DNA from: Anadara kagoshimensis
Lineage: Eukaryota > Mollusca > Bivalvia > Arcoida > Arcidae
DNA length: 64,000 bases
Assembly: GCA_021292105.1 (NCBI GenBank)
Contig: CM037875.1
Span: forward strand, 1,268,956-1,332,955
Direction of reading: 5' to 3'
This document shows positions 32,660 to 43,498 of the stretch, piece by piece. Every line of letters starts with the position of its first letter. Positions within the stretch are counted from its first letter, which is position 1. Below the pieces are notes generated by a model. It saw nothing but the letters and a program-made list of their open reading frames with translations. It was not told the origin of the DNA and made no database searches. A program made the translations under genes and the position numbers.

Positions 32660-33380
32660 AATTAATTACAGGAAGCATCCCCTTTCCCTGCTACAGTAAA
32701 CTTTGTCTATATCATTAAAACAAATGTTCTCTTGGTTTTAGTAAACAGTTTTTCTTAAAAAGAATAATGCATGTTTTCCAATGCTAGCTAATGCAATCAA
32801 TAAATAAATGAAACAATTTTAGCATCATTAACAACATCCTCAAACCCAATTGCACTGCAGAAAATTTAATTAGGACAAATTGGATATAAGCAACATGTAA
32901 AGATTAATGGAATTCTTGACCTCGCTGGGTTGAGATAGAAAATTTCCTATTAATTAAGCATTCAATATGTTTGTACTGTTGAAGATACTAATTGAAAATT
33001 TAAACTTAAATGACACAATTTCAATTTCAGTGAATTTTGAAAATTGCTGTAAGCTTGAAATTAGTAATTTTTGTCTTTTAAAAAATCAAATTCCATGCTT
33101 ATTTTCAACATCTGTCATATATTACAAATTTCTAGTTTATATTTTTACAGCTTTTCACAATACAGTAAATCCCTTTTCTTCAGGGGCCTTGGTGGCAGAG
33201 GCTTACAAACCATGGCTCCTCTCATCAGCTAGGTCTGAATCTCATTTGGGACAAACCTATGTGTGTGAAAGTTTGTCAGTTTGCTCATATGATAACTAAT
33301 CTTGACTAAGGCTGAAGCTCCATTATGCCACTAATGTATTGAGGTCCTATAAAATCAGCCACAGTTGTATTTCACATTCT
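32660..33380. other. Intronic stretch, tRNA-like relic possible
   Basis: 33183-33250 reads GGCCTTGGTGGCAGAGGC, then GGTCTGAATCTCA, a very degenerate tRNA Ser-like A/B box pair that may be a SINE head. The open frame at 32967-33299 is not bounded by splice sites and resembles nothing known to me. Confidence 0.35.
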
Positions 33381-33404
33381 TAAATTTTAAAAGGTAACAA
33401 GCTC

Positions 33405-33560
33405 AGGCTGACACAGACAATAACCTTGACACTCTTGCAACCACAGACAATGACCTTGATACTCAGGCTGACACAGACAATGACCTTGACACACAGGCTG
33501 ACACAGACAATGACCTTAACCCTCTTGCAACCACAGACAATGACCCTGACATATATGCTG
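33405..33560. repeat. Minisatellite with TGACCTTGA in most units
   Basis: About five units of 30-32 bp alternate CAGGCTGACACAGACAATGA and CTCTTGCAACCACAGACAAT. The phrase TGACCTTGAC recurs at the junctions. The minus-strand Val/Cys-rich frame over it is a repeat artefact. Confidence 0.85.
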
Positions 33561-33619
33561 CCAGTGTAAAAAATAAGTTCGTTTGTACTGTGTATTAGGA
33601 AAAATATGTAATACAAAAA

Positions 33620-35185
33620 CTTTCACAACACAGACAATTGATCTTAAAGCATGTTTTAGACTTTATTTAACCAAATTTTTCCTGCAATGAATGTTAATTT
33701 ATTGAAAAATTGTAAAAAATCTCTCTTTTTTTTATACAAAACTTCGATTTTTTCTTCCAATATTAAAGACCTATTTCTCAGTAACCCAGAGATGCTTCAA
33801 GATCTTCAAATGACACCAGGAATTTTAGATTAACTGACAAAGAAAAACTAACATTGTAATTGGGATAATTAAGAACTTTTTTAAACCATCTTAAAAAAGT
33901 AAGTATAAACTGTAAAGAACCTGTGAGAGATTTTTCCAAGTGTCATTACAAATTTCAACAAATTTGGCCGATTCAGAAAAATCTCCTCCTCAAGTATTTG
34001 ATTCTCGTATTTTAATCTTCTATTGTATGTTGGTAAATGAATGTGTCCTTGAGTTGATTGCGAATGCTCAATTACCTGGGTATTAAGAGTTAATAATTAA
34101 CTGAACAATGCAATCATACCACAGAAACAGGAGTTAATCAAATCTGATAGATTATTACAATACTGAACATATCACTTGATGATCAAATTAAAAAAACCTA
34201 GCAAGAGATTTTTTATGCAATTTCCTGTAAAAATTACTACTGAATGAAACACTTTTATAACCATTGATCCGAGGTCAAGGCGTCCAACTTATTGTTAATT
34301 TATATCACATTTATTAAACCTGGGGCTATTATTAATTTTTCTCCATGTGAAATTTTACCATTACACAATGATTTTGTTACATTGTTTGAAAACTACCTTC
34401 TGCCTTTAAGATTGGGAAAAACTGGTTCTGAGAACTAGCAAACTGCTTTATGATATACTGGCAATAGCTAGAGTACCTCCATTGCAAATACACTATATTA
34501 TAGTACGTACTATCTAATATTTTGTGAGTAAAGATAGCTATAGATTTAATTTTTCAGTGAATCACTGTTGTTTTGGGGTATTTTTGTGGACAAATTGGGA
34601 AATTTTAGTCATTTTTCCCTAGGGGAAACTACCTTTATTCCATAGTAATCTTAAGTAAACAAAATCCCTGCTACAGTAGATCAGTTGGTAAAGTACTTGC
34701 TTCAATTAGTACATCACATGATAAATTGTAGGAAATTGATTGGATATGTACATGTACTCTATTTTGTATAGTTTCTGTCTGTCCTTAGCAACGAGTATAG
34801 TACCCATGACAGTAAGGTACTATTGTTTTTCCAGACGGGTACTATACTTTTTGCACGTGCCACCTTGGAAACGAGAATGCAATTTTGTAAACAAACATGG
34901 CGTCAAGATTCGGAGACGAGGACCCAGACAGATTCATTTCTGACCAGATTGTACACTACACAATGGGAATTGCCTTATGTCTAAATATCTGTCTGTAAAT
35001 TTAAAGGTCACACAATGGTAAGAATGAACTATGTTTTATAGTGTCATGTGATGTACTAAATCCCCATAGGGGTCTGACAAAAACTTGAAAGTAGGTAGTG
35101 ATGGTTCTTTCACTAAACACTCCACATTTAGAAATGAAAACCACAGGGTCCTTTGGAAGAGATTGTAGTTATATGTGTATTGAAA
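33620..35185. other. Intronic stretch without a supported gene
   Basis: No repeat family or exon was recognised, apart from a weak tRNA-like phrase (GATCAGTTGGTAAAGTACTTG near 34679). Confidence 0.4.
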
Positions 35186-35191
35186 ACTTAC

Positions 35192-35303
35192 CACATAAGT
35201 AGACTGTATGTCATCTCTTTGTTTGTGCTCATCTACAGAATAAGCTGACGGCATCTTTGTCATTTTTCTGACATCGTCTGATGAAGGATCGGGGGTACCA
35301 GTA
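35192..35303 (-). CDS. Coiled-coil gene, internal exon (112 nt)
   Basis: The acceptor TATTTACAG precedes 35303; the strong donor GTAAGT follows 35192. It enters in phase 2 and leaves in phase 0. It encodes TGTPDPSSDDVRKMTKMPSA and then YSVDEHKQRDDIQSTYV: a flexible Pro/Ser/Asp-rich segment passing into the coiled coil encoded by the following exons. Confidence 0.8.
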
Positions 35304-35404
35304 CTGTAAATAAACAGATAAACAAAGAAATTAAAATTACGATTAATAACTGTCTTCATAAGTTTAACAAACAACTGATGACAAGTATTACTGACCAATA
35401 AAGC

Positions 35405-35975
35405 TTGCCCTGGCAATTAAATGATGAATATTCAGTAGGTTGTTATGGCCAATAATGAATATTCATTAACTTGCCAGTGGCAATATTCAAATGTTGTCCT
35501 GGCCAATAAAGAAAATTTTTAAAGATAGCCCTGGCAATTAAATGATGAATATTCAGTAGGTTGTTATGGCCAATAATGAATATTCATTAACTTGCCAGTG
35601 GCAATATTCAAATGTTGTACTGGCCAATAAAGAAAATTTTTAAAGATAGCCCTGGCAATTAGGTGAGGAATATTTATGAGGTTGTTATGGTCAATGGTGA
35701 ATATTCATGAACTTGACAGTGGCAATATTCAAATGTTGTCCTGGTCAATAAAGAATATTTTTAAAGCTTGTCCTGGCAATTAAGTAATAAATATTCATTA
35801 ATTTCCAGTAGCAGATATTTATTATGTTGTCTTGGCCAATGATGAATGTTCATTAGGTTGTCTTGGCCATAATGAATATTCTGTTGTCTTGGCCAATGAT
35901 GAATATTCATTAGCTTTGCCTTGGCCAATAATGAATATTCATTACCTTGTGTTGGCCAACAATGAATATTAATTA
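35405..35975. repeat. Tandem repeat built on AATGAATATTCATTA
   Basis: Three units of about 120 bp (CTTGCCAGTGGCAATATTCA, CTGGCCAATAAAGAAAATT) are followed by shorter units of about 30 bp (TTGTCTTGGCCAATGATGAA). The core AATGAATATTCATT is palindromic. It begins about 100 bp before the 35303 exon. Confidence 0.85.
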
Positions 35976-35994
35976 GCTAGTTCTGAGCTATGAA

Positions 35995-36055
35995 AATAAG
36001 AAATCTGTGAGTTACTATCTGTAAGCAACTGCTCACTAAGTATACCTTGCTTACC
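35995..36055 (+). mobile_element. Isolated 5' end of a minisatellite element (family D)
   Basis: AATAAGAAATCTGTGAGTTAC, then CAACTGCTCACTAAGTATACC match 17709 with an insertion in the hairpin loop. Confidence 0.5.
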
Positions 36056-36295
36056 AAGCCAAGTTTCCTCCGTTTCACCAAAGAAAGTACATGACACCAT
36101 GTATAGTAAATAACTTGTTATTTGTAAAATAAAATTTTTCGATCAATTTTAAATTGAAAACATTACAGTTTAATGATAACACTAATTTGAAATGGATTTT
36201 TGTATATGTTGTCCCAGAGGTGATCTTCATGGACAATATTCAGTTTATTCTGGCAGGAAAGTGCGGAGGTATTTTTTACACTAAAGCTTTTCAAT

Positions 36296-36438
36296 TAAGA
36301 AATAACATTCTATTTGAGTGTATTCATTCGGTATTATGAATAAGAGTCAGGAATAGCATATTCAATGAACCTGACTCTCATTCATAATACCTAATGAATA
36401 CACTCAAATCTGCAAATAGAATGTTATTTCTTATATTT
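36296..36438. repeat. Long palindrome (arms about 55 bp, spacer 18 bp)
   Basis: The left arm (AACATTCTATTTGAGTGTAT to ATGAATAAGAGTCAGG) is the near-exact complement of the right arm (CCTGACTCTCATTCATAAT to AATAGAATGTTATTTCTTA). The right arm has an 8-base insertion and a few mismatches. Confidence 0.88.
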
Positions 36439-38650
36439 ACAATCATTAAAATATTGTTAGTATGTCAGAAAGGTAAAATATTGATACAATAATTTATCTA
36501 ATTCAAGATTTCTGCAACCATGTCAGATTGAAGAACAGCCTCCCACATACATTTCAACACGGTAAAAAATCGTGACTGAGACAACAGAAATACTCCACAC
36601 CACTCCAAAAGATCTAATGGGGAAAAGATGAAACAAACTGCGCAGCAATTTGGTGTTAAACAGCTATTTGAGTATGAATAAAAAGACAGAAACAGATATG
36701 CATATTAATATAATATTCATCAGTTTTTATTATATGTTAAAATGAGTACACTTTCTATGGAAATACGGGATTAATTTAACATTGATAATGGTTTTTAATG
36801 GATGTTTTCTATGAAAAACATTTTCTTGAAAAAAAATAACCATCTTAGAATAAATCTATTTATAACATCTTTATTCTGATCATACTAATGCATATGAAAC
36901 AAAATTGCCTACAGAAACATAAAACTTATTAAAATTCAATTATTCCTAAAAGTTTTTCGTCTTTTTAAAATGATCAGCAAATCAATAATTTTACGTCTTT
37001 TTAATGTGATTGACGAATAAAAACATCTCAATTATCAATTGAAGACATATTTGTGAATCAGTTAATCAGATAGATATTTATGAATGAAGTGAGAAAATAA
37101 GCAATGAAAATTCCCGATTCCAGCGCAGCATGTTCCAATTTTTATCTGAATAGTGCAGAATGCCAATTAGGTGATCAACATGCATGAAAAGACACAGCAT
37201 TTAATTGGATAACATGACACCTAAGTCGTTAAACGATAAAACAACGAAAATAAAGTAGAAAAGAATCAGATATGTAAGTGGCTTACACAAAACGTAAGTC
37301 TTTACTGAAAACTTGATATCACAGAACACCAGTGTTATTTCTCTGATCAATAATATCAGTCATACTCTATACTATATACCGAGTATTGGTGAACCATTAA
37401 GGGAGGGATTTACAGCGATTCGCTGTTTTACATTCAATATGATGAAGAGCTGATTGCAGAAAGCGGGGAGATCTCTCAAATACTTTTTTTTGTATGTGCT
37501 ACTTTTTTATATAATACATGTATATATATATAACTGAGGACTGATTATTTTGACTTTTGTCGGACATTATTGATTTCTATATACTAGGTAAGTTTTCCTT
37601 TTGTTTCTCATTTTTTGTTTGTTTACTAAATATGTATTTTAATATTTTTTAAAGAAATATTAACTTCATTAGTAAATAAAAAGTTTGAACAACTTTTTGT
37701 TTGCTAAAAATTTTGATATCTTTAGAAGACTAATTTTTAAAATGTTTACACAAATGTCTAAATTATCAATTGATTGTGCATCTAACATGCTTTTATTTTT
37801 ATTTATTTATTTTAATTATTATTATTATTATAATCATTATTATTGCAACTTATTAATTAATTGAGCATTCAAATACAAATTTTCATTTCAAGTTTTTTTC
37901 ACTTTATTTTATGTATTCATTTAATCATTTATTTTCTTTTATTATTATCAATATTATTATTATTATAATTATTATTTTAAAAAGTTTCATTTTTTTCAAA
38001 ATCGACCTTAAAAAATTCTTCATTTAATTATGTATGAAACAAAAGTAATATTTTGATGTATCATACTTAATTGATTTCAAAAAATTTGAGCAAATGACAT
38101 AAAAAAAATTGAGTCTGTTTTCTTCATAAATGAAAACGCCTATTTTTGTAATTATGTACGCCATTTACCTTTGAAGTTCAGTTGTACATACTTGTTAGAA
38201 ATCCACGTCTAAATTTCACTGTCAAATTTTAGATAATTTGTATATATCAATAAGAAATAAAATATGGTCAACAAAAGGTTATTTATTGTACACCATCTTA
38301 TTTAGACAATACTGATTTAATATTTATTAATAAATATGATGGCAGCATAGCTGTTGAAACATGTAGACTAATAAAAGTCTTACCACCACTGTTCATCTAG
38401 TGTTGAGAACCATTTCTTTTATTAATTGATTTAATATGTGTACATGTATGTAATAATGAGACGATTTTCCCACATGTTTCTAATTTTTGTTCATAAATAT
38501 GAAGATCAAATAAAAATATTAAAGACAAAAATAAAAAAAATAAAAAATGGTCAATATTGTTTTTCTCAGAAGATGTAGCCTAGCATAAATTATACATACT
38601 ATTTTTCAAAAGTTATTAAAAGTAACACTATACAATTATTAACTTCTGAT
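36439..38650. other. Very AT-rich intronic stretch
   Basis: ATT-rich simple sequence (37795-37990) and long A/T runs dominate. No exon or element body was recognised. At 38340-38395 there is a phrase resembling the 3' ends of some retroelements (CAGCATAGCTGTTGAAAC, then AATAAAAGTC). Confidence 0.4.
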
Positions 38651-38652
38651 GA

Positions 38653-38721
38653 GGTGGACATAAGGATTTATCAACCTCAAAAATATTATGTTATTGAGGT
38701 TGACAAATCCTTATGTCTACC
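38653..38721. repeat. Perfect-looking hairpin, arms about 31 bp
   Basis: GGTGGACATAAGGATTTATC, then AACCTCAA on the left is complementary to TTGAGGTTGACAAATCC, then TTATGTCTACC on the right, with a short AT loop. Confidence 0.85.
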
Positions 38722-39479
38722 AAATTGAAAGTCAATAACTGTTTTATTATATGACCAATGATTTATCACCATATTATTATGTTTTAAATTACAAAATGTA
38801 ATAGAGTTTCTCCATTAGTAGTGTCCTTTGATTTTTTTTAAAATGTTGTTATCTCACATAACATTGCATTGGTTTTTGCACAGTGGACATCACCCGTTGT
38901 TACGTCACATAACGTAACTATGTGTAATTGTGTGGTAGACATTACCCATAGTTCATCACATAACGTTGCGTGCATTATTGTGCTGTGGGCAAATAGATTT
39001 ATCTGGCTTCTAAAGGCATTCTAAGCCAATAAGAAAACGACAAAATCATGTTACAATTAAGCATGATTATGTCCATAATATTGCAATTTTGTGTATATTT
39101 CTTGTAATATCTCAATCAGAAATGGATATACTTTGATGACAAACAAAAATCTGAAAAGTAATCCTTTGGATATCTTTTTAACATCTTGAAAAAATTTTTG
39201 TTTCACAAATTTGGTCCAAACACTACTGATGAGGAACTGTATTCCAAAACAGTGGTCGTCTATAGTGCCGTAAAATTCAATCCTGTATAATTTGTAAATT
39301 ACATAGCCCTTAAGTATGGGTATTTTTTTTTTTAATGCCACATAAAATGTGACATGTAGGAGGGATGTTTGGAAAAAAAATAACGGCATAAAGTTGAAAA
39401 CATTATCACCATGCATAACAACACCCAATAACATTATTTCTTTTATAGAAGTACATATCACAAGGAACTAATATAAATT

Positions 39480-39625
39480 AAACCAACTTTTATTCACATG
39501 TGATTAAGTTTCGTGTGTTTGGTGAGGAGAAAATAATCGCCAAAAATAAATCGTTGCAAACTTGTTTTTAAAAATTGTATTATCTATACCAAATTTAGTC
39601 CATATCGCAAAAGTTAATAGTTGTG
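39480..39625. mobile_element. Partial MITE with CCAACTTTTATTC end
   Basis: AACCAACTTTTATTCACATG, then TATACCAAATTTAGTCCATA match the 18003 element; the opposite end was not found. Confidence 0.5.
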
Positions 39626-39820
39626 AAATGGTTGATTTAATATATGAAATGAAATTCAGTAAAACTTATTATAATGCTATTTTAAAGGACCCAAATCCAT
39701 TTTCTTTATATTTTCTTTATAAACCTCTCAATTTATTGCTAAACCCCTTTATATTACCAAAAAAATATGACCAACAAAATGGTGTCGATGAATCAATGTT
39801 TTACTGTATATATATATATA

Positions 39821-40117
39821 TATATATAGAAAAACAAAAAGTGAAGATTCATCGAAATTTCGTACTATTTATCTACATGTTCTATTGTAAATACACATTC
39901 CCAACCGGTTTCATTGAATTTCTTCAGGGGAATGGAACTGTTTTCTTGACGTAACTATAGTTATTATTATGACGTCATAGAACAATTATTGCCGATTACC
40001 GCGCCGTCTACCATTATAACATTGGGGGAGGGGCATATAATCTCCATAATGATAATTATGCATATGAATATTGTCTCTATTACAGTTTACCCCTTTATTA
40101 CTCCTCCAAGAATGGTA
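39821..40117 (+). repeat. Left terminal inverted repeat of the 1.6 kb element
   Basis: Runs from GAAAAACAAAAAGTGAAGAT to CTCCTCCAAGAATGGTA. It contains ATGACGTCAT and a G-run (GGGGGAGGGG). Confidence 0.88.
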
Positions 40118-40249
40118 CTTGATTCCACATCATTTTCAGTAAATTGCATACTTTTGGTGTGTTTTGATCCCGAAACATGTTGTGCATATCCATATCTATG
40201 TTTTTGTATTCTTCACGTATCCACTGCAATTACGGTAAAACTTAAAGCC

Positions 40250-40828
40250 ATGGAATTTAAAGAAAAGATCAACAACTTGTGGAATGAAAAAATTGGATTA
40301 AGGAAGTCAAAATTCTGGAATAAGCAGAAAAACGAACGGAAATATGCTGTGTACAATTCCTGGAAGTCTTCCAATCCAATCATTATCCCAAGAAAATTCC
40401 AAATAAGAGAGATAAAAACAGAACCGGATGAACAACGCAAATGCCGGGAATCTCTGGCTTTACAAACTTTTAATACGGAGATAGAACTTTTAAGGCTTAG
40501 AAGTGCCAAATGTACTGAAGAATACAAAAACATAGATATGGATATGCACAACATGTTTCGGGATCAAAACACACCAAAAGTATGCAATTTACTGAAAATG
40601 ATGTGGAATCAAGTATGTATGGAACATGAAAAAATATCTCAAAAACATTGGAAAAAGAAAGAAAAATGGATGCAAAAATACCGGGTAGAATTTCAAGATA
40701 AATTCCATGGTAAAAATCCATTTTTCAAACAGAGAAATAACAAACCTCTATTTTCCGATAATACCGGAGAAGTAGGAAAACCAGAGAAAAGAGAAAGGAA
40801 AAAAAGACCGGGTAGAATTTCAAGATAA
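40250..40828 (+). CDS. Basic protein of the 1.6 kb element, family unknown
   Basis: ATG at 40250 opens a 192-codon frame beginning MEFKEKINNLWNEK. Earlier in-frame ATGs exist, but that part lies in the inverted repeat and in an inverted copy of the gene's own middle, so 40250 is the more natural start. The product is rich in Lys, Arg, Trp and Glu, with phrases IPRKFQIREIKTEPDEQRK, FNTEIELLRLRSAKC and KNPFFK. It resembles basic N-terminal proteins that I associate with repetitive elements in fish, corals and molluscs, but I cannot assign the family. A nucleic-acid-binding role is a guess from composition. Confidence 0.5.
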   Translation: MEFKEKINNLWNEKIGLRKSKFWNKQKNERKYAVYNSWKSSNPIIIPRKFQIREIKTEPDEQRKCRESLALQTFNTEIELLRLRSAKCTEEYKNIDMDMHNMFRDQNTPKVCNLLKMMWNQVCMEHEKISQKHWKKKEKWMQKYRVEFQDKFHGKNPFFKQRNNKPLFSDNTGEVGKPEKRERKKRPGRISR

Positions 40829-40970
40829 ATTCCATGGTAAAAATCCATTTTTCAAATCTCTAAATTCACATAACACCGGAAAAGTCGGAAAACCAGAGAA
40901 AAGAGATAAAGGAACAGCAAAGTCAAACACAAAGAAGCAGATATTATGTGCCATAAAAAACGGTCCCGAC

Positions 40971-41273
40971 ATGGACAAAATGAAATCATTTGCCGACGTG
41001 GTAAAATCTAGCGTAGACAAGTGTTCGGGGAATACTGATGTGATGAAATCGCATAGAAACAAATCATGGTATCCAAAACATCCGAACTACATACGCGCAA
41101 CTAAGAACCTTGATAACAAACAAGAGACAATTAACCCGCCATACCATTCTTGGAGGAGTAATAAAGGGGTAAACTGTAATAGAGACAATATTCATATGCA
41201 TAATTATCATTATGGAGATTATATGCCCCTCCCCCAATGTTATAATGGTAGACGGCGCGGTAATCGGCAATAA
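40971..41273 (+). other. Second coding segment of the 1.6 kb element
   Basis: An open segment starts MDKMKSFADVVKSSVDK; the phrase FADVV is frequent in low-complexity linker regions of retroelement first open reading frames. Its last third runs into the right terminal inverted repeat. The function is unknown. Confidence 0.35.
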
Positions 41274-41437
41274 TTGTTCTATGACGTCATAATAATAACT
41301 ATAGTTACGTCAAGAAAACAGTTCCATTCCCCTGAAGAAATTCAATGAAACCGGTTGGGAATGTGTATTTACAATAGAACATGTAGATAAATAGTACGAA
41401 ATTTCGATGAATCTTCACTTTTTTTTTTCTATATATT
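41142..41437 (-). repeat. Right terminal inverted repeat of the 1.6 kb element
   Basis: Exact-looking reverse complement of 39821-40117, from TACCATTCTTGGAGGAG to ATCTTCAC plus a T-run. Confidence 0.88.
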
Positions 41438-41519
41438 TTACTACTTGTGTGAACTTGTTTACTTTTCGATATATATATATATATATGGCACATCAAACAA
41501 AATCCATACTTGTTTGAAA

Positions 41520-42330
41520 CATTGAAACAAGTAAATTCAGTGAATTAGGATCCCAGCCAGCAGGTTCTTTTTTGTGATTTGCACTAATGTTCAAAGGGCA
41601 ATTACTCTCAAGAAAATTGGCAAACCAAATCGTGTTAATGATATGCACATCTCCTATCGATTTTGATGCTTTGCACCAAGTTTCATGAAATAGTGCTTCA
41701 TAGTTTTGGAGAATTTGTGCAGACAAGTATTTTGGACAGAGGACGAAAGGAAACTGGAATTTAATACTTATCTCTTTCAATGGCAGGGGATAACTGGAAA
41801 TAAGCACTAATTTTTATGAGATGATGTGACAAGGCCAATCAAGCATTTCCCATAAATTGACATATTCATTGTTTGATGTACAGCACTTTCTAATATCAGG
41901 AATTTTTCAAAGTAGATTCAATATTTTGTATATATTTAATAAATGACTTTATTCAGATAAGTAAAATACAAGGGCTATTGCAGAGTCGTTTTTTGGGTCC
42001 AATATTTTGCCCCATTTACAATTCAAAATTTTATGGGCTTTTCACAATTATGTTTTAATGTTAGCTTTAAAAGACAGTATTTTGGAATTTTCTATCATTT
42101 AAATGGTATTTTTTTCACAATTTTAAAATGATAATAATAAGGGCAATAACTCTGTCAATTTGTGTGTGCCAATTACAAAACACCAACTCGTCCCAGATAT
42201 TATCATAATAAACCTTTGTATCAAGTTTTATAAAATTTGTGGAGAAATAAAGTTGTTAGAGCACTGTCAGAAATACCAGTATTCCACTAAAATAAACTAA
42301 GAGCAATAATTCTGTAAAATTGAGTTCACC
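41520..42330. other. Intronic stretch with single units of 'GGGCAATAACTC' repeats
   Basis: AAAGGGCAATTACTCTC (41596), AGGGCAATAACTCTGTCAA (42140) and AGCAATAATTCTGTAAAAT (42302) resemble units of the family C minisatellite without its ends. No gene was seen; the frame at 41493-41807 lies in this repeat. Confidence 0.4.
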
Positions 42331-42934
42331 AGTTATAAAACCAAATGTACTGGCTAAACAGTATATCCCTTCATAATGATGATGATGGTGATGATGATAC
42401 ATTAAATAAAATGGAACAAAAACAATATCAATCAAACCATTTTTCTGACTTTTACGCATTAATTTGCCATGATTTAGAACACCATCCCATTGCATCTATT
42501 ATTGTAAAAAAAACATATTTAAAAAAATGATATTGATGATATTGACAGCATATTATATTCAGTCTTTATTGGCTTCAAAGACATTATAATGCAAATGAAA
42601 TCATATCATACAATAGAAATTAGAATATTATTTCTGAACTCTTTCAATACAGTGTACTCATGTATTTTCCAAAAATAACTCTTTATACATTGATCTAAGT
42701 ATTTTCACCATCATCAAAGTTAAAATATTGATATATTTATTCTGGAATAAAAAGTTTCCTAAGCTGAGCAGCCATATTAACAAAGGCGAGTAAAGTCTGG
42801 TCTTTCATGAAATGCAAATAACCTTTGACCTTTGTGTATACATATATGCCATGGACTTTTAGTTTTTTATTATTCATTCTTTTAATATTATTTTTAAATA
42901 TTGTACTAATAAAAAAAGTGGATAAACAATGGGC

Positions 42935-43158
42935 CTGATATGCTCACCTGATATATAATGGCTAGTTAAGACTTAAACACCAAATCAAAAGCATTACATA
43001 AAACCAATATGATAGAAATTATAAGTTTTTTTCACCAATATTGTCATTGCCCTGACATTTAACCATAGACTTATGTGGAGCAACAAAACATAAAAAATAT
43101 ATGCCTGTTTGTTTCACCAAGTTTCAATGGAATCTGTTCAGAGAAGTCGCAAATATAA

Positions 43159-43198
<40 letters not shown>

Positions 43199-43252
43199 CA
43201 CACACTTTGCTATGAGATATGCTCACATGACCTTTAGTCAGGTGAGCTAAAA
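42935..43252 (+). mobile_element. Short minisatellite-type element (family E)
   Basis: The 5' part GGGCCTGATATGCTCACCTGA and the 3' hairpin GCTCACATGACCT-TT-AGTCAGGTGAGC, then TAAAA, share the layout of families A and B: the 3' TCAGGTGAGC complements the 5' GCTCACCTGA. In place of a minisatellite it holds a CA microsatellite (43160-43197). Confidence 0.6.
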
Positions 43253-43329
43253 CCAAAATGATTACTTCAAGGTCAACTTGTCAAAATAATGATAGTGATA
43301 GAAAATTTTAGATTAAAGCAGTAAGTGCA

Positions 43330-43498
43330 TGGATGGTGGAGGAAACTGGAGTACCAGGAGAAAATCACCAACCTCTAGAAAGTGACAACTTTCTCTCACT
43401 AGGTTCTACATAAGTGGGATTTCAACCTAGGTGGTGAGATTGCCAGTGTTGTGATCTGTAAGGGTGCATTTTTGAACACACAGTCACCAAATCCCCTT
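43330..43498 (-). mobile_element. SINE with class II-like head, degraded
   Basis: GGTGGAGGAAACTGGAGTAC, AAATCACCAACCTCTAGAAA, GTGGGATTTCAACCTAGG and the A-box-side CACACAGTCACCAAATCC follow the order seen at 14560. Confidence 0.6.

Larger units (their letters stand above)
39821..41437 (+). mobile_element. 1.6 kb element with about 300-bp identical terminal inverted repeats
   Basis: The two ends (39821-40117 and 41142-41437) look identical as inverted copies, each carrying a full CRE-like palindrome TGACGTCA and a CCTGAAGAA..GAAACC phrase. A TA microsatellite flanks both sides. Between them is a small basic, Lys/Trp-rich coding region (40250-40828) and a further coding segment with the phrase SFADVV. 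No reverse transcriptase, integrase, tyrosine recombinase or DDE transposase is visible, so it is probably a shortened, non-autonomous derivative. The family is not recognised; I treat it cautiously as possibly retroelement-related. Identical ends suggest a young insertion or recent conversion. Confidence 0.7.

Noticed and set aside
39057-39461. 134-codon minus-strand open frame
   Set aside because: Hydrophobic AT-rich composition, no recognisable motif and no splice context; likely chance in AT-rich sequence.
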